This document shows, one piece after another, positions 18,890-29,549 of a stretch of 64,000 nucleotides of DNA (within the stretch, counting starts at the first letter, position 1; every line of letters starts with the position of its first letter). Source of the stretch: Corynebacterium amycolatum SK46 (lineage in GTDB: Bacteria; Actinomycetota; Actinomycetes; Mycobacteriales; Mycobacteriaceae); contig NZ_ABZU01000002.1 in NCBI RefSeq assembly GCF_000173655.1, forward strand, positions 62,001-126,000, in the 5' to 3' direction. The notes beneath the pieces were generated by a model. The model did not search any database, was not told where the DNA came from, and saw only the letters and a program-made list of their open reading frames with translations. The position numbers and the translations under genes were made by a program.

Positions 18890-19932
18890 TGCTTCCCACC
18901 AATCTACTTACGGAGGTCCCCAGCGCGATTGCACAACAGCTAAGTCCTGCCATCGCACCCGCACTGGCAGGACTTGCTGGGGCCGCAATCCCCGCCGCGA
19001 GTACTGCCTGGCGCTCAGTGGCAGATTCCGTTGACCGCAACTGGGGCGATGGTGCCGGTTCCGGAGCAGGGGCTGCGGGAACAAGTCTCAAACGGGCTGC
19101 AAATGCGGCAGCCGACTTGGAAACTCGCGCCGGAACCATTGACAGTGACATTGCCACAGGTCTAGCTGCAGTAATGTCAGCGGCCACTGATTTGGCCCGA
19201 ATCGCCATGGATTTTGTCACTTCAGCCATGGGGTCGTTGACCGCGACGGCTACGGGGCCCGCAGGTCTCGCGGTAACCGGTGCCAGCCTAGCCTCAGCGG
19301 CCAGTTCCGCGATCTCACAGGCCATTGCGAGGTTACTGAAACTAGAGCAAGAACTGCGACCTCTGGTGCAGTCGCTGATACAGCAGGCAAGCACCGCAGT
19401 GGACACCCCTACCCCACCCCGACCGGCACAGTTGGAGGCCCCAGGTACCACTCAAGCCGCCCTCGCTTCTACGTCTACAAACACCCCAGGATCGGCTAGC
19501 GCTACAGACTCTGCAGATGGTTCGGAGGCGTCGTCCGATTCGGGCAGCGCGCCGGTGCCTGCGGATGCGGGGGCTGGCGCGCCCACTCCAGAAGCCCAAG
19601 CTGCGGTGAAGGCTGCACTCAGCGCCGTCGGAACGCCCTATGGCTGGGGCGGAAATACTCCAGGGCAGGCGCTCGATTGCTCAGGATTGACGCACTGGGC
19701 CTACGGGCAAGCTGGTGTTGATATTCCCCGCACGGCAGAAGCACAGGCCGTCGGCCGGCAGGTGAGCCAGGACGAACTGCTGCCTGGCGATCTTGCAGTG
19801 TGGGACGGCCATGTCGCCATGGTTATCGGCGACGGAAAGATGGTCGAAGCGGGCGATCCAGTACAGGTAAACCCCGTGCGTACGACCAACATCGGCATGC
19901 CGTTTAAGGGGTTCTACCGCCCGACCGGATAG
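18889..19932 (+). CDS. NlpC/P60 cell-wall hydrolase with Ala-rich helical N-terminus
   Basis: A 347-residue protein in three parts. Residues 1-170 are Ala/Gly/Ser-rich helices without a Sec signal. Residues ~170-230 are a Pro/Thr/Ser/Gly linker. Residues ~235-347 are an NlpC/P60 domain: VGTPYGWGGNTPGQALDCSGL with catalytic C264, and DGHVAMVIGDGKMVEAG with catalytic H308. It should cleave gamma-D-Glu-mDAP bonds in peptidoglycan stem peptides. The ATG overlaps the upstream stop (TGATG); a GTG at 18886 is an alternative. With the ESX-like partner and no signal peptide, export by a type VII or similar route is my inference. Confidence 0.85.
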   Translation: MLPTNLLTEVPSAIAQQLSPAIAPALAGLAGAAIPAASTAWRSVADSVDRNWGDGAGSGAGAAGTSLKRAANAAADLETRAGTIDSDIATGLAAVMSAATDLARIAMDFVTSAMGSLTATATGPAGLAVTGASLASAASSAISQAIARLLKLEQELRPLVQSLIQQASTAVDTPTPPRPAQLEAPGTTQAALASTSTNTPGSASATDSADGSEASSDSGSAPVPADAGAGAPTPEAQAAVKAALSAVGTPYGWGGNTPGQALDCSGLTHWAYGQAGVDIPRTAEAQAVGRQVSQDELLPGDLAVWDGHVAMVIGDGKMVEAGDPVQVNPVRTTNIGMPFKGFYRPTG

Positions 19933-20064
19933 TGCGGTGGGTATCTGCGTCGCAAAACTTCTAAGATAGGAATACGCAAACTTGCCACCCGTGGGGGCGC
20001 TGCAGGTATGACAATTTTTGAGTTTTAATAATCACCGACAAGCAGAAGGGCTGCGACGAAAACT

Positions 20065-21306
20065 ATGGCCAGGAAAGGCATCGTTCCTATCGAACTCGAG
20101 CTGACCTCGGGCACCTTTTACACGTTGTGGGCTCCAAGCTGGCGTGAAGGTGGCTCCGAGTGGCAGGCTCTGCTCGGCCGCGGCGACGACATCTATTTGT
20201 TCTCATCGGCGGCAAAGCTCCTGGCTTTCCTTCAGTCGGATGCTCCTCACGACTTCACGCAGCACCCCAGCTGGCGCAACTTCAACCAGCAGCTACCGGG
20301 AGCAGCCATCGCTGCGCCACGCCACCGCTATGACCTGATTGGGCTGCCTGAGATCCTGGCCGGCCGGGCCGACTACGACCATGTTTCGCGCGCAGATCGC
20401 ATTCTTGCCATCACTCGCTCGATTGGTGCGATTGCGGATCTCACTCCGATCAACCAGATGTTCGCCTCTCACTCTGTCCTGGCTGCCACGCAAAATGGTG
20501 CTGATCATTTCCAGGGCAGTGGTGCCGCTCAGTGGTCGGCTATCGGCAATGTCATCTTGACCAACTGGGACAACTGCATTGACGCTTTCGACGCCATCGG
20601 CGCGAATACTCCGAATATCGATGAAGAGTCTGAAACCGCTGCTGCAGCCGCATTAAAGGAAGCGGAGGCCGCGGAGCGTGAGCGTCGTGAAGCAGCGGAG
20701 AAGAAGCGCGAAGAGGAAAAGAAGTCTGCAGAGGAGACCGTCGGCGATCCGTACGATCAGACGGTGTGGGCCAACGCTGGCATCGACCCGATTAAGATCT
20801 CCATCGCTGGCCGCACGCTCTACACCTTGCGTTGTTACATGGGGCGTCGCCCGCTATTCCTGGGCAGCGCCGGTGAGATTCACACGTTCTCCCAGCCCCG
20901 CACGATGGTGCGTTGGCTGCTGGAGCACAAGCATCACGACATGTCGGCGCTGACGACGTGGGATGAAATCATCACCGCCGCCAACGCAGGTGAGCTGGAG
21001 GCCGTGGTGCACGAGGACAATGAGTACTCGTTTACCGGTCTGGCCGAGGATATTGAAAAGGGCCCGAACGCCGTGGACACCGCACAGCTCGCCCGCGCGT
21101 ACGAGCTACTCGCAGACGCCGCTGACTGGGCTGGCGATGATGCCGTGAACGAAGTACTGGCGGGCAACCAGCAGCTGCAGTGGCTGCTGAACTTCCTGCT
21201 GGACACCGGAGAAATGTCCGAGCCAGTTCCGCCTTACGACGATGAGGCCGAGGGCTGGAGGCAGTTGGAGAAGGACTTGGCCGCTCGGTTCACGACCAAG
21301 ATCTAG
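20065..21306 (+). CDS. Conserved hypothetical protein with two copies of one domain
   Basis: Family function unknown. The 413-residue soluble protein contains an internal duplication: residues ~13-72 (SGTFYTLWAPSW..., LLGRGDDIYLFSSAAKLLAFL) and ~253-310 (AGRTLYTLRCYMG..., FLGSAGEIHTFSQPRTMVRWLL) align, each followed by a His-rich acidic segment and a conserved Trp. A highly charged Glu/Lys/Arg stretch (about 195-228) links the halves as a likely coiled coil. No membrane segment or signal is present. The start is ATG 20065. It is a stand-alone gene convergent with add. Confidence 0.75.
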   Translation: MARKGIVPIELELTSGTFYTLWAPSWREGGSEWQALLGRGDDIYLFSSAAKLLAFLQSDAPHDFTQHPSWRNFNQQLPGAAIAAPRHRYDLIGLPEILAGRADYDHVSRADRILAITRSIGAIADLTPINQMFASHSVLAATQNGADHFQGSGAAQWSAIGNVILTNWDNCIDAFDAIGANTPNIDEESETAAAAALKEAEAAERERREAAEKKREEEKKSAEETVGDPYDQTVWANAGIDPIKISIAGRTLYTLRCYMGRRPLFLGSAGEIHTFSQPRTMVRWLLEHKHHDMSALTTWDEIITAANAGELEAVVHEDNEYSFTGLAEDIEKGPNAVDTAQLARAYELLADAADWAGDDAVNEVLAGNQQLQWLLNFLLDTGEMSEPVPPYDDEAEGWRQLEKDLAARFTTKI

Positions 21307-21335
21307 CTCCTCCCAGCAAAGCTGGCCGGCGCTGG

Positions 21336-22565
21336 CTAGTCCAGCGTCAGGTTCAGCTCATCTTCGGCACCGAAACCCGCACTGTTGACATCAGTTTCGA
21401 TGTCCTCATCGCTGTTGTCGATAAGCTGCAGGTAAGCGGGGTAAATAATCGTGTCCATGATGTGCTCGCGGGTCGGCAGATCCACGAATGCATTGTTAAG
21501 CGCATTCGAGGTCAGTTCGAACAGCTCGCTGTAGCCGTAGCCGAAATTCTCCACCAGCTCCATGCACTCCCTGGTCATGGAAGTCGCACCAATCAGACGG
21601 TTATCCGTGTTGACCGTGCAGGCGAAACTCATATCGTCGAGAAGCGAGAACGGATGATCCGCAACACTGTCACAGACACCAGTCTGAACGTTGGAGGTCG
21701 GGCAGATTTCCAGCGGAATCTGGCGGTCACGAATAGCGGAGGCAACCTCCTGGCATTCGATGCCCTCGAGGGAAGCACCGAAGTCCTCGTAGATGCGCAC
21801 ACCGTGACCAAGGCGGCGAGCACCTTGCACGACAGCGTCCTGCAACGAATCCACACCGGCGTCTTCACCTGCGTGAATGGTGACCGGAATGAGGTTCTCC
21901 CGCAGCATGGTGAATGCTTCGGCGTGGTTAGCCGGCGGAAAGCCGTTTTCCGGTCCAGCGATGTCAAAACCGACAACGTACCCGTCGGAGTTCTTCCCGT
22001 AGTTGTCGATGACCAGCTGTGCGACTTCCTTGGAATTGTTATTCTGGCGCATCGCACAGACCAATAGACGTGCGGTGATGTGCTTTCCCTCAGCGGCGGC
22101 ATGGGCTTCACCCTGCGCCAGGCCTTCGACCAGTGCATCGATAACAGCCTGCATATCCAGGCCCTTTTCCAAGTGGTTTTCCGGAGCCAGGCGCAGCTCA
22201 GCGTAGACAACGTTGTCGTCAGCCAGATCCTCGACGGCCTCACGCGCCACGCGCGTCAGCGACTCAGCGGTCTGCATGACGGCGCAGGTGTGCGCAAAGG
22301 CGGTCAGGTAGCTCGGCAACGAGCCAGAGTTGCCGGTGTCAATGAACCACTTCTCCAGTTCGTCCACGTCGGTGGTGGGCAACTGATCGGTGTAACCGCA
22401 GTCCGCTGCCAGGTCGATAACGGTCTGCGGGCGCAGGCCGCCATCGAGGTGATCGTGAAGCAGTACCTTGGGCAGGCTGGCGACAACCTTGCGCATCTCA
22501 TCGAGATTCGATGCCGAAGACTGTGTGTCCAGAGACTGAGCATCACTGTGCAAAGAATTAGTCAT
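21336..22565 (-). CDS. add: Adenosine deaminase
   Basis: Deaminates adenosine or deoxyadenosine to inosine. The 409-residue protein starts with ~27 extra residues, then LLHDHLDGGLRPQTV (zinc-binding HxH), FDIAGPENGFP, VTIHAGEDAG (zinc His and catalytic Glu), GARRLGHGVRIYED (His), CPTSNVQTG, and VNTDNRLIG (zinc Asp). The last motif has TDN where animal enzymes have TDD, as I recall for actinobacterial ADAs. C-terminal residues after ~375 are acidic and not conserved. Convergent with the two-repeat protein and divergent from dacB. Confidence 0.92.
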   Translation of the reverse strand: MTNSLHSDAQSLDTQSSASNLDEMRKVVASLPKVLLHDHLDGGLRPQTVIDLAADCGYTDQLPTTDVDELEKWFIDTGNSGSLPSYLTAFAHTCAVMQTAESLTRVAREAVEDLADDNVVYAELRLAPENHLEKGLDMQAVIDALVEGLAQGEAHAAAEGKHITARLLVCAMRQNNNSKEVAQLVIDNYGKNSDGYVVGFDIAGPENGFPPANHAEAFTMLRENLIPVTIHAGEDAGVDSLQDAVVQGARRLGHGVRIYEDFGASLEGIECQEVASAIRDRQIPLEICPTSNVQTGVCDSVADHPFSLLDDMSFACTVNTDNRLIGATSMTRECMELVENFGYGYSELFELTSNALNNAFVDLPTREHIMDTIIYPAYLQLIDNSDEDIETDVNSAGFGAEDELNLTLD

Positions 22566-22721
22566 AATGGCCAGACTATCGGTACTGCGCCCTCCGCTTC
22601 TACTTCACTGCCGGCGAATCGTAATTCTACTTGGCACAGAGGCTTCCTCTCCCCCGATTTCCCCCATCCACACACGGGAAATACGTCATTTCGGGTGACG
22701 TTTTACTACCCTTATTTCATC

Positions 22722-23972
22722 ATGTTTCCCTCTCGCCGCTTCTCGTCTGCCGTTACGCTGCTAGCCACCAGCGCTCTGCTTCTGCCGAGCACCGCCCCCG
22801 CAGCCATGGCGCAGAGTACCTCGCTTACCGACGACGCCCCGATTGTCGGTCCCGCACCTGGCATCCGTGACACGGAGGGCTGCCCCTACAAGACCCTTCC
22901 ACCAGCACCAGTGGATTCCTCTGAGGTTCCGGCTCCCGGCGAAACATCTCCCGCTCCACTTCCGGTTCCTCAAAAGCCGGCTGGAGGTAGCAAGATGTCC
23001 ACCTGCGGCATTGTCAGCGGTGAGGGGTTTGACGTTCCGAAGGACCTCTCCGCCTCTGCATGGACGGTGTTCGATTTGAAATCCGGCGATGTCCTTGCGG
23101 CGAAGGACCCCCACGGCCGCTACCGTCCGGCATCGATTATTAAGGTGCTGCTAGCGATGGAGGCGCTCGAGGATTTGAAGCTCGACACCCCGGTTAAGGC
23201 GACTTTCGAGGACGCGAACATGGAGGGCTCTCGTGTCGGCATCGTCGAGGACGTGAACTACTCGGTGGAAACGCTCCTGACTGGTCTGTTGCTCAACTCT
23301 GGCAATGACACCGGCCACGCCTTGGCTCGCGAACTTGGTGGCATGGACAAGACCACCGAGAAGGTCAATGCCCTGGCAAAGAAGTTGGGGGCGACGGATA
23401 CGCGAGTGGTCAACCCGACTGGTCTCGATGCTCCGGGACAGATGACGTCGGCATACGACATGTCACTGTTCTTCCAGCACGCATTCAACAATGAGACCTA
23501 TCGCAAGCTCTCGGCCACCCGCCTGGCCACTATCCCCGGAGACAAGGCTCTCGAGGTCGATGACTTTGAAATCGCCAACGACAATCAGCTGATTGCCCAG
23601 GACTACCCCGGCGCGCTTGGAGGCAAAACCGGTTTTACCGACGATGCCCGTCACACCTTCGCTGGGGTGGCTGAGCGCGACGGCCGTCGTCTCGGCGTTG
23701 TCGTTCTCGACGTCACTGTCGAGGATTCGCCACGCGCTTGGCAGCAGGCGGCATCGCTTCTCGACGCAGGTTTCAAGGCCCCCGAGGGCAGCTCCGTCGG
23801 CGTTCTCGAGGCTAGTACCAAAGATGATAATTTGGCAGAAAAATTGCCCGATATCCTGGAGGATGAATCAACAGGAACCGGGCTGAAAATTACTGTCAGC
23901 GCTGCTGTGGTAGCCACTGTCGCACTGATTGCGATGGTGACTTACCGCTCTGGCAAGCGCAAACGCGGCTAG
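22722..23972 (+). CDS. dacB: D-alanyl-D-alanine carboxypeptidase, S11 family
   Basis: A low-molecular-weight penicillin-binding protein trimming the terminal D-Ala of peptidoglycan pentapeptides. The 416-residue protein has a signal peptide with cleavage predicted after AMA (about 29), a Pro-rich linker, the S11 domain with SIIK (S138-K141), SGN (in LLNSGNDTGHA) and KTG (in LGGKTGFTDDA), and a C-terminal membrane anchor (VSAAVVATVALIAMVTYR) with a basic tail. No ribosome site precedes ATG 22722; TACCCT nine bases upstream could be a -10 of a leaderless mRNA. The frame open to 22080 is antisense to add and unlikely to be used. Its stop abuts the yhjD stop. Confidence 0.92.
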   Translation: MFPSRRFSSAVTLLATSALLLPSTAPAAMAQSTSLTDDAPIVGPAPGIRDTEGCPYKTLPPAPVDSSEVPAPGETSPAPLPVPQKPAGGSKMSTCGIVSGEGFDVPKDLSASAWTVFDLKSGDVLAAKDPHGRYRPASIIKVLLAMEALEDLKLDTPVKATFEDANMEGSRVGIVEDVNYSVETLLTGLLLNSGNDTGHALARELGGMDKTTEKVNALAKKLGATDTRVVNPTGLDAPGQMTSAYDMSLFFQHAFNNETYRKLSATRLATIPGDKALEVDDFEIANDNQLIAQDYPGALGGKTGFTDDARHTFAGVAERDGRRLGVVVLDVTVEDSPRAWQQAASLLDAGFKAPEGSSVGVLEASTKDDNLAEKLPDILEDESTGTGLKITVSAAVVATVALIAMVTYRSGKRKRG

Positions 23973-24998
23973 TTATTTCGAACCAAGCAGGCGGTTCAAT
24001 CCGGTCGGATTGGCCGCTTCCGCACGGACGTTAATGACGGCAGGAACAGGTGCGTCCAGCTTCTCGTCGGCAAGCGCCTCTTCGGTCGTTGCAGTCCAGG
24101 CGGTCGCGTACATGGTGATACGCCAGATGAGGTAGAAAACGACCATCAGACCGATGACCGGACCGAAAACTGCACCGGCCGGGTTCGACAGGGCGTTGGA
24201 GAAGAACACACTACCGAGCTGCTTGACAACCTCAAAACCAATGGCGCCGATAATCGCGCCCTTCGCCGCGGAGCGCAGCGGGGCTCCGCCACGTGGCAGA
24301 AAAGCGAGCATCCAGAAGAACAGCAGCCAGTTGGCCAGCAGACCGACGGCGATGGCAATCAATCCGGCGATGATGGTAATTCCCGGAATGTCAGCTAGAC
24401 CAACCTTGTCCAGCAGGGATTGCGTCAGGCCGGAGCTGCCGACAGCAGTGACAGCGAAGGTCAGGACAATCATGACCAACATGCCCAGCAGACGCAGCAG
24501 GTCGCGAACCTTTCCCATCACGAAGTTGCTAGCGCCCAGCGGACGCTTCCACAGCTGTGTCACTGCGTTGGAGAGGTTGCCCATCCAACCAAGACCCGAC
24601 CACAGGGTGGCAATGAAACCGACGGTGAAGACGCCACCGGCCTGATCGATCGCGCCTTCGATAATTGCGTTGATGGTGTCGCCCATCGACCCATCGATGG
24701 AGTCGGTGATAGCCGACTGGATTTGCTCAAGCAGCTGATCATTGCCACGCAACACAAGCGCGAGGATGGCAAATGCCGTCATAATTAGGGGGAAAATCGA
24801 CAGCACGGAGAAGTACGTGACAGCGGCGGCAAAAAAGTTACCGCCCTGTTCGGAGTAGCGCTCCTGCATCCGCATAACGTGATCGAACCACGCCCACTTT
24901 TCGCGGAGGCGGTCGATTGCGCTCGGTTCATCGGCGTGTACACGCTCGATGCCATAGCGGTCCGTTCTCTTCGGATCTTTTTGAGTAGAGGTTGCCAT
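23973..24998 (-). CDS. yhjD: YihY/BrkB-family inner membrane protein YhjD
   Basis: A 341-residue polytopic protein of the YihY/virulence factor BrkB family. Core features: RYSEQGGNFFAAAVTYFSVLSIFPLIMTAFAILALVL, TLWSGLGWMGNLSNAVTQLWKRP, and four further hydrophobic segments ending PVIGLMVVFYLIWRITMYATAW. The N-terminal ~35 and C-terminal ~35 residues are hydrophilic. Members have been linked to lipid transport or membrane integrity, but the activity is not settled. The stop codon is directly adjacent to that of dacB (no intergenic bases). Confidence 0.88.
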   Translation of the reverse strand: MATSTQKDPKRTDRYGIERVHADEPSAIDRLREKWAWFDHVMRMQERYSEQGGNFFAAAVTYFSVLSIFPLIMTAFAILALVLRGNDQLLEQIQSAITDSIDGSMGDTINAIIEGAIDQAGGVFTVGFIATLWSGLGWMGNLSNAVTQLWKRPLGASNFVMGKVRDLLRLLGMLVMIVLTFAVTAVGSSGLTQSLLDKVGLADIPGITIIAGLIAIAVGLLANWLLFFWMLAFLPRGGAPLRSAAKGAIIGAIGFEVVKQLGSVFFSNALSNPAGAVFGPVIGLMVVFYLIWRITMYATAWTATTEEALADEKLDAPVPAVINVRAEAANPTGLNRLLGSK

Positions 24999-25060
24999 GT
25001 CCCCTACCTTAACGTGCCAGCTTTCGGTACGGAGACTGAAGCGCAGAGTCTACAGCTGAA

Positions 25061-26203
<1,143 letters not shown>

Positions 26204-26213
26204 CTACTAAACG

Positions 26214-26645
26214 CTAGCCCCGACGGTCCTGGTCCCCTTGTTCCACAAGCATTCGATCGGATAGCAATTTGACGGTGCGCGCCGCAGCGGCTGGCGATTC
26301 CTCGGGGTACAGTGCGCGCACCAACGTGACAGCTGGGCGAATGCCGTGTTCAGAGAGAACACGGCGAACACGCTCACGCTCCCCCTGGGTCAACTCGAGC
26401 GGAGCTACGGGTGGCCTGCGGGTGTAGGACACGACCATCACGGCTCCCAGCAGAACAATGAGTCCGAGGGAAATCCACAGTGGCCACGCGTAGGCAAAAG
26501 ACAGCACGATAAACGCAACAATGACACCGGAAGTCACGACCACTGGGACATTGACAGCAGTGCCAGGATCGTTCTGCAGACTCCGTGCGATGGCTTCCAA
26601 ATCGGCCATCTGGTGCCGCTTGTTATCGCTCTCGCCGTTTTTCAC
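26214..26645 (-). CDS. Small membrane protein of unknown function, two transmembrane helices
   Basis: A 143-residue protein from GTG 26645, which has GGAGAGG nine bases upstream. It opens with a hydrophilic segment (KNGESDNKRHQMADLEAIARSLQ), has two hydrophobic helices (about 36-57 and 59-77), and a cytoplasmic C-terminal helical region, ELTQGERERVRRVLSEHGIRPAVTLVRALYPEESP, followed by VKLLSDRML. That tail resembles a short helical protein-interaction module, but no family is recognised. It lies 97 bp upstream of trpS on the same strand and is divergent from the large DUF6541 gene. Confidence 0.65.
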   Translation of the reverse strand: MKNGESDNKRHQMADLEAIARSLQNDPGTAVNVPVVVTSGVIVAFIVLSFAYAWPLWISLGLIVLLGAVMVVSYTRRPPVAPLELTQGERERVRRVLSEHGIRPAVTLVRALYPEESPAAAARTVKLLSDRMLVEQGDQDRRG

Positions 26646-26836
26646 TGGGGATGTCCTCTCCTTTCCTGGTCTGCACCGAGCTCGCTTCAAGTCCCGCGCA
26701 AATTCGCACCTGGGGCTTTACAGCAGTCGAAGTCCCATCTGTCCTTCTTCAAATCTTAGGCGCTCGCGTCCCTAGTGCCGAACAGACCCACAGGTAATAT
26801 TGAACTAATTCAACACGTTTACCCGTCAGGAGTCCC

Positions 26837-29524
26837 ATGCTCGCTGCCATTGCGGTTGCCGTCTTCATCCTGCTGGTCCCGGGCACAGTTCTCGGTTGGG
26901 TCAGTGGGCTACGCCCCACTCTCGCGTTGGCATCGGCAGGCCCATTAATGCTGGGCGTGACCGGTTTTTCCGCATGGTTGTCTCACGCACTTGGGCTGGA
27001 TTACACCTGGCTCTTCGTGGCCGGCATGTGGGCATGGTTCTGCGCCATTGGCTATCTGGTGCGCAGATTCATCCCCCGGGCGACCCCCGAAGACGGCTTC
27101 GATTCCGGCGTTGTCACCGCGATGATTGTCGCCGGGGTCACGGTAGTCGGCTCGATGCGCGCCATGCTCATGCTTAACGACGTCCCCGGTGGCCCCGGCG
27201 CTATCCGCGAAGCCTGGGACATGCTCTGGCATACCAACTTCCTCCGGTTCATTGACGAGCATGCAATAGCCTCGCCCACCGCGGCCGGTGACCTGATGAA
27301 TCAGGAGACCGGTGCCGAAATGTTCTACCCCACCGGCTGGCATGCTGTGGCGGGGCTGCTGCCCGGCTCGGTCTTCCTCGATTCCAACGTGTTTGCGTTT
27401 TTGGCCCCGGCGCTGCTTCTGCCCGCAGCAACTGCGGTGCTAGCCCGCACCGCAGTTGGTCCTAAGTGGGCGACCTATGCCGGTCCCGCAGCTGCCGTCG
27501 CGACGCTGATGCTTCCGGAGATTTGGGTGGCTCTTTGGCGCACATCCTCCATGCCGTATCTGCTCGCGGTGGCCGCTTTGCCGATTGCTGCGGCTTTGAC
27601 CATGCGGGGCTATTTTGTCCCCGCTACGCTTGCCCTGGTCGGCACGTTTATCACCCACCCGGCCGGCGCAATTGCTGCCGTGCTCTTTGTTGGCTTGTGG
27701 TTGATCACCCAACCGAGTGTCAGTGGCCTAGCTCGCACACTAATTATCGGAGCGCTCGCCCTGGTGATGACTCTCCCGGCAGCTTTGTCCGCGAGTGGGC
27801 AGGGGGAATCCGTTGCGGGCTTTACCGGCCAAATTGAGATTTCCCGCTCCGAATCGCTGTGGCGAACTCTGATCGGGTTTTCCCGCTATGCTGACGAGCC
27901 CATCTTTTCCCATACTGTTCTGGTTCTTGTGCTCATCGGTCTGGTGGTGGCGCTTGTCTCTCGCCTGCCGGACAGTCCATGGGCGCCGTGGCCGGCACTG
28001 GTTTTCGGGCTGCTCTTTGTGGTGTCTGATAGTGCGCAGTCCCGTTGGGCTGAGCCGTTCGGCACCTATCTGAAGTTTATTGGCACTTTCTTCTACGACA
28101 TGCCGTACCGCATGCAGGCGGTTATGGGAATTCTGCGCGCAGTGCTGGTCGGCTACGCAGTCGCGGCTGCCGTTGTCGCGATTGTGGCTGTGGCGCAGTG
28201 GATCGTCGCAAAGCGAAATCAGCCGGTCAAGTCGTGGAATCCTGCGCTGGCGATGGGACTCGTGGCGGCACTGGCGATTGTGCCGGCAACCTGGGTGAGT
28301 GGGCCTGCTCAGCGCGATGCAATTCGCCAGGGTTTCGGAAGCACGTTTGTGACCGCAGCGGACATGGAAGCTATTGATTGGCTGTCCGCACAGCCGCATG
28401 CGTTTGAGGGGCATATTCTCAATGACCGTCGTGACGGTTCTGCGTGGATGTACGCCATCGCTGGGCTGCCGACGCTGTTCCGCCATTTCTCCTTCTCCGA
28501 CAAAACTGCAGAGGCAAGCAACAAGCTGCCGACAAACGTTGACCTGCTGGGCTCACATCCGGAATTCGATGCCATGGCGAAGAAACTGGGGGTTCACTAC
28601 ATCATTAGTTCCCCGCCGGGTGTGAACACGGATGGCACGGAGGCGCTGTCGATGCGTTCCTGGGCATGGCACGCGCCGGGGCTCACGCCTGTGTATCGCG
28701 ACAGTTCGGTGATGATTTTCGCGGTCAACAAGATGTTTTCACCTAAAGAGTTGCACGCTGTTGTCAACAGTTCCCCCCACCGCCCGGCGCGCCCCAATCC
28801 GCTGTGGATGCCTCCGCGCCAGCCGATCATCCCCTCCCCCGACGAGGCTGTCGATCCGCTCGCCGGCGCGCACATCACCGTCGACTCTCGCCGCGAGGCC
28901 ATCGAGGCTATCAACGCTGACCTGCCTCGCGCGCTGCGTCTGAGTGGGGATACTTCCGCTCATATCGACAGTATCGTGCAACGCGCTAACGACAAGCTCC
29001 GTCAGCGCGGCGCAATCGTTGGCGCGCGTTCGCTTGCCGACGACACGGTGAGCGCAGCCACCGTAATCGTCGGTCGCTCATCTGAGGGCCAGACTCTTTC
29101 TGGGGATAACATCGGCGATCGTGGTTTTTCGGTATCCGCTGTGGTGGAGTCTCTCGAACCTGAGGACGATGCTCCTGCTGATTGGCAGTTAGCGGCAGGT
29201 GTGCGCGACGGAATGGTGTTCCGAGGTTTCAATCCGCACAGCAGTTACAGCACAAACGGGGTGCCGACAGAGTTTCGCACCGGTCTGGCGCCGGCAGTGG
29301 CGGTGAACCAGAGTTCGCGGTCGCATGCGCCGACAGTTGCGCTATCGCTGGGAGCGGTGGGCGCTGAAAAACTCACCCGCGATTTGGCCGACCCCGCTAT
29401 GCAGGAAAAATGGGCCGACGCCATCGTTGACGGCATCGCCTCCATGTTGCGGCAGAACCGGCATCTCGTAACCGCTCCCGAGCCGGAGTTGAGCCCAGAG
29501 TTCGCTGAGCTCGGAGCACACTAG
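26837..29524 (+). CDS. DUF6541 family large membrane protein, GT-C-like
   Basis: An 895-residue protein. Residues ~1-490 contain roughly 13-14 hydrophobic segments; residues ~500-650 and the long C-terminal region are soluble and probably outside the membrane. The first loop carries DVPGGPGAIREAWDMLWHTNFLRFIDEHAIASP, placed like the acidic catalytic loop of GT-C glycosyltransferases, followed by FYPTGWHAVAGLL. This matches actinobacterial DUF6541 proteins. A role in envelope polysaccharide assembly is plausible but only inferred. ATG 26837 starts directly with a membrane helix. Confidence 0.8.
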   Translation: MLAAIAVAVFILLVPGTVLGWVSGLRPTLALASAGPLMLGVTGFSAWLSHALGLDYTWLFVAGMWAWFCAIGYLVRRFIPRATPEDGFDSGVVTAMIVAGVTVVGSMRAMLMLNDVPGGPGAIREAWDMLWHTNFLRFIDEHAIASPTAAGDLMNQETGAEMFYPTGWHAVAGLLPGSVFLDSNVFAFLAPALLLPAATAVLARTAVGPKWATYAGPAAAVATLMLPEIWVALWRTSSMPYLLAVAALPIAAALTMRGYFVPATLALVGTFITHPAGAIAAVLFVGLWLITQPSVSGLARTLIIGALALVMTLPAALSASGQGESVAGFTGQIEISRSESLWRTLIGFSRYADEPIFSHTVLVLVLIGLVVALVSRLPDSPWAPWPALVFGLLFVVSDSAQSRWAEPFGTYLKFIGTFFYDMPYRMQAVMGILRAVLVGYAVAAAVVAIVAVAQWIVAKRNQPVKSWNPALAMGLVAALAIVPATWVSGPAQRDAIRQGFGSTFVTAADMEAIDWLSAQPHAFEGHILNDRRDGSAWMYAIAGLPTLFRHFSFSDKTAEASNKLPTNVDLLGSHPEFDAMAKKLGVHYIISSPPGVNTDGTEALSMRSWAWHAPGLTPVYRDSSVMIFAVNKMFSPKELHAVVNSSPHRPARPNPLWMPPRQPIIPSPDEAVDPLAGAHITVDSRREAIEAINADLPRALRLSGDTSAHIDSIVQRANDKLRQRGAIVGARSLADDTVSAATVIVGRSSEGQTLSGDNIGDRGFSVSAVVESLEPEDDAPADWQLAAGVRDGMVFRGFNPHSSYSTNGVPTEFRTGLAPAVAVNQSSRSHAPTVALSLGAVGAEKLTRDLADPAMQEKWADAIVDGIASMLRQNRHLVTAPEPELSPEFAELGAH

Positions 29525-29549
29525 CCCGCGGCCTAGGTGCGTGCCGAGT

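Noticed and set aside
22080-22721. In-frame extension of the dacB gene
   Set aside because: It overlaps add antisense; the signal peptide begins at 22722, so the extension is not translated.
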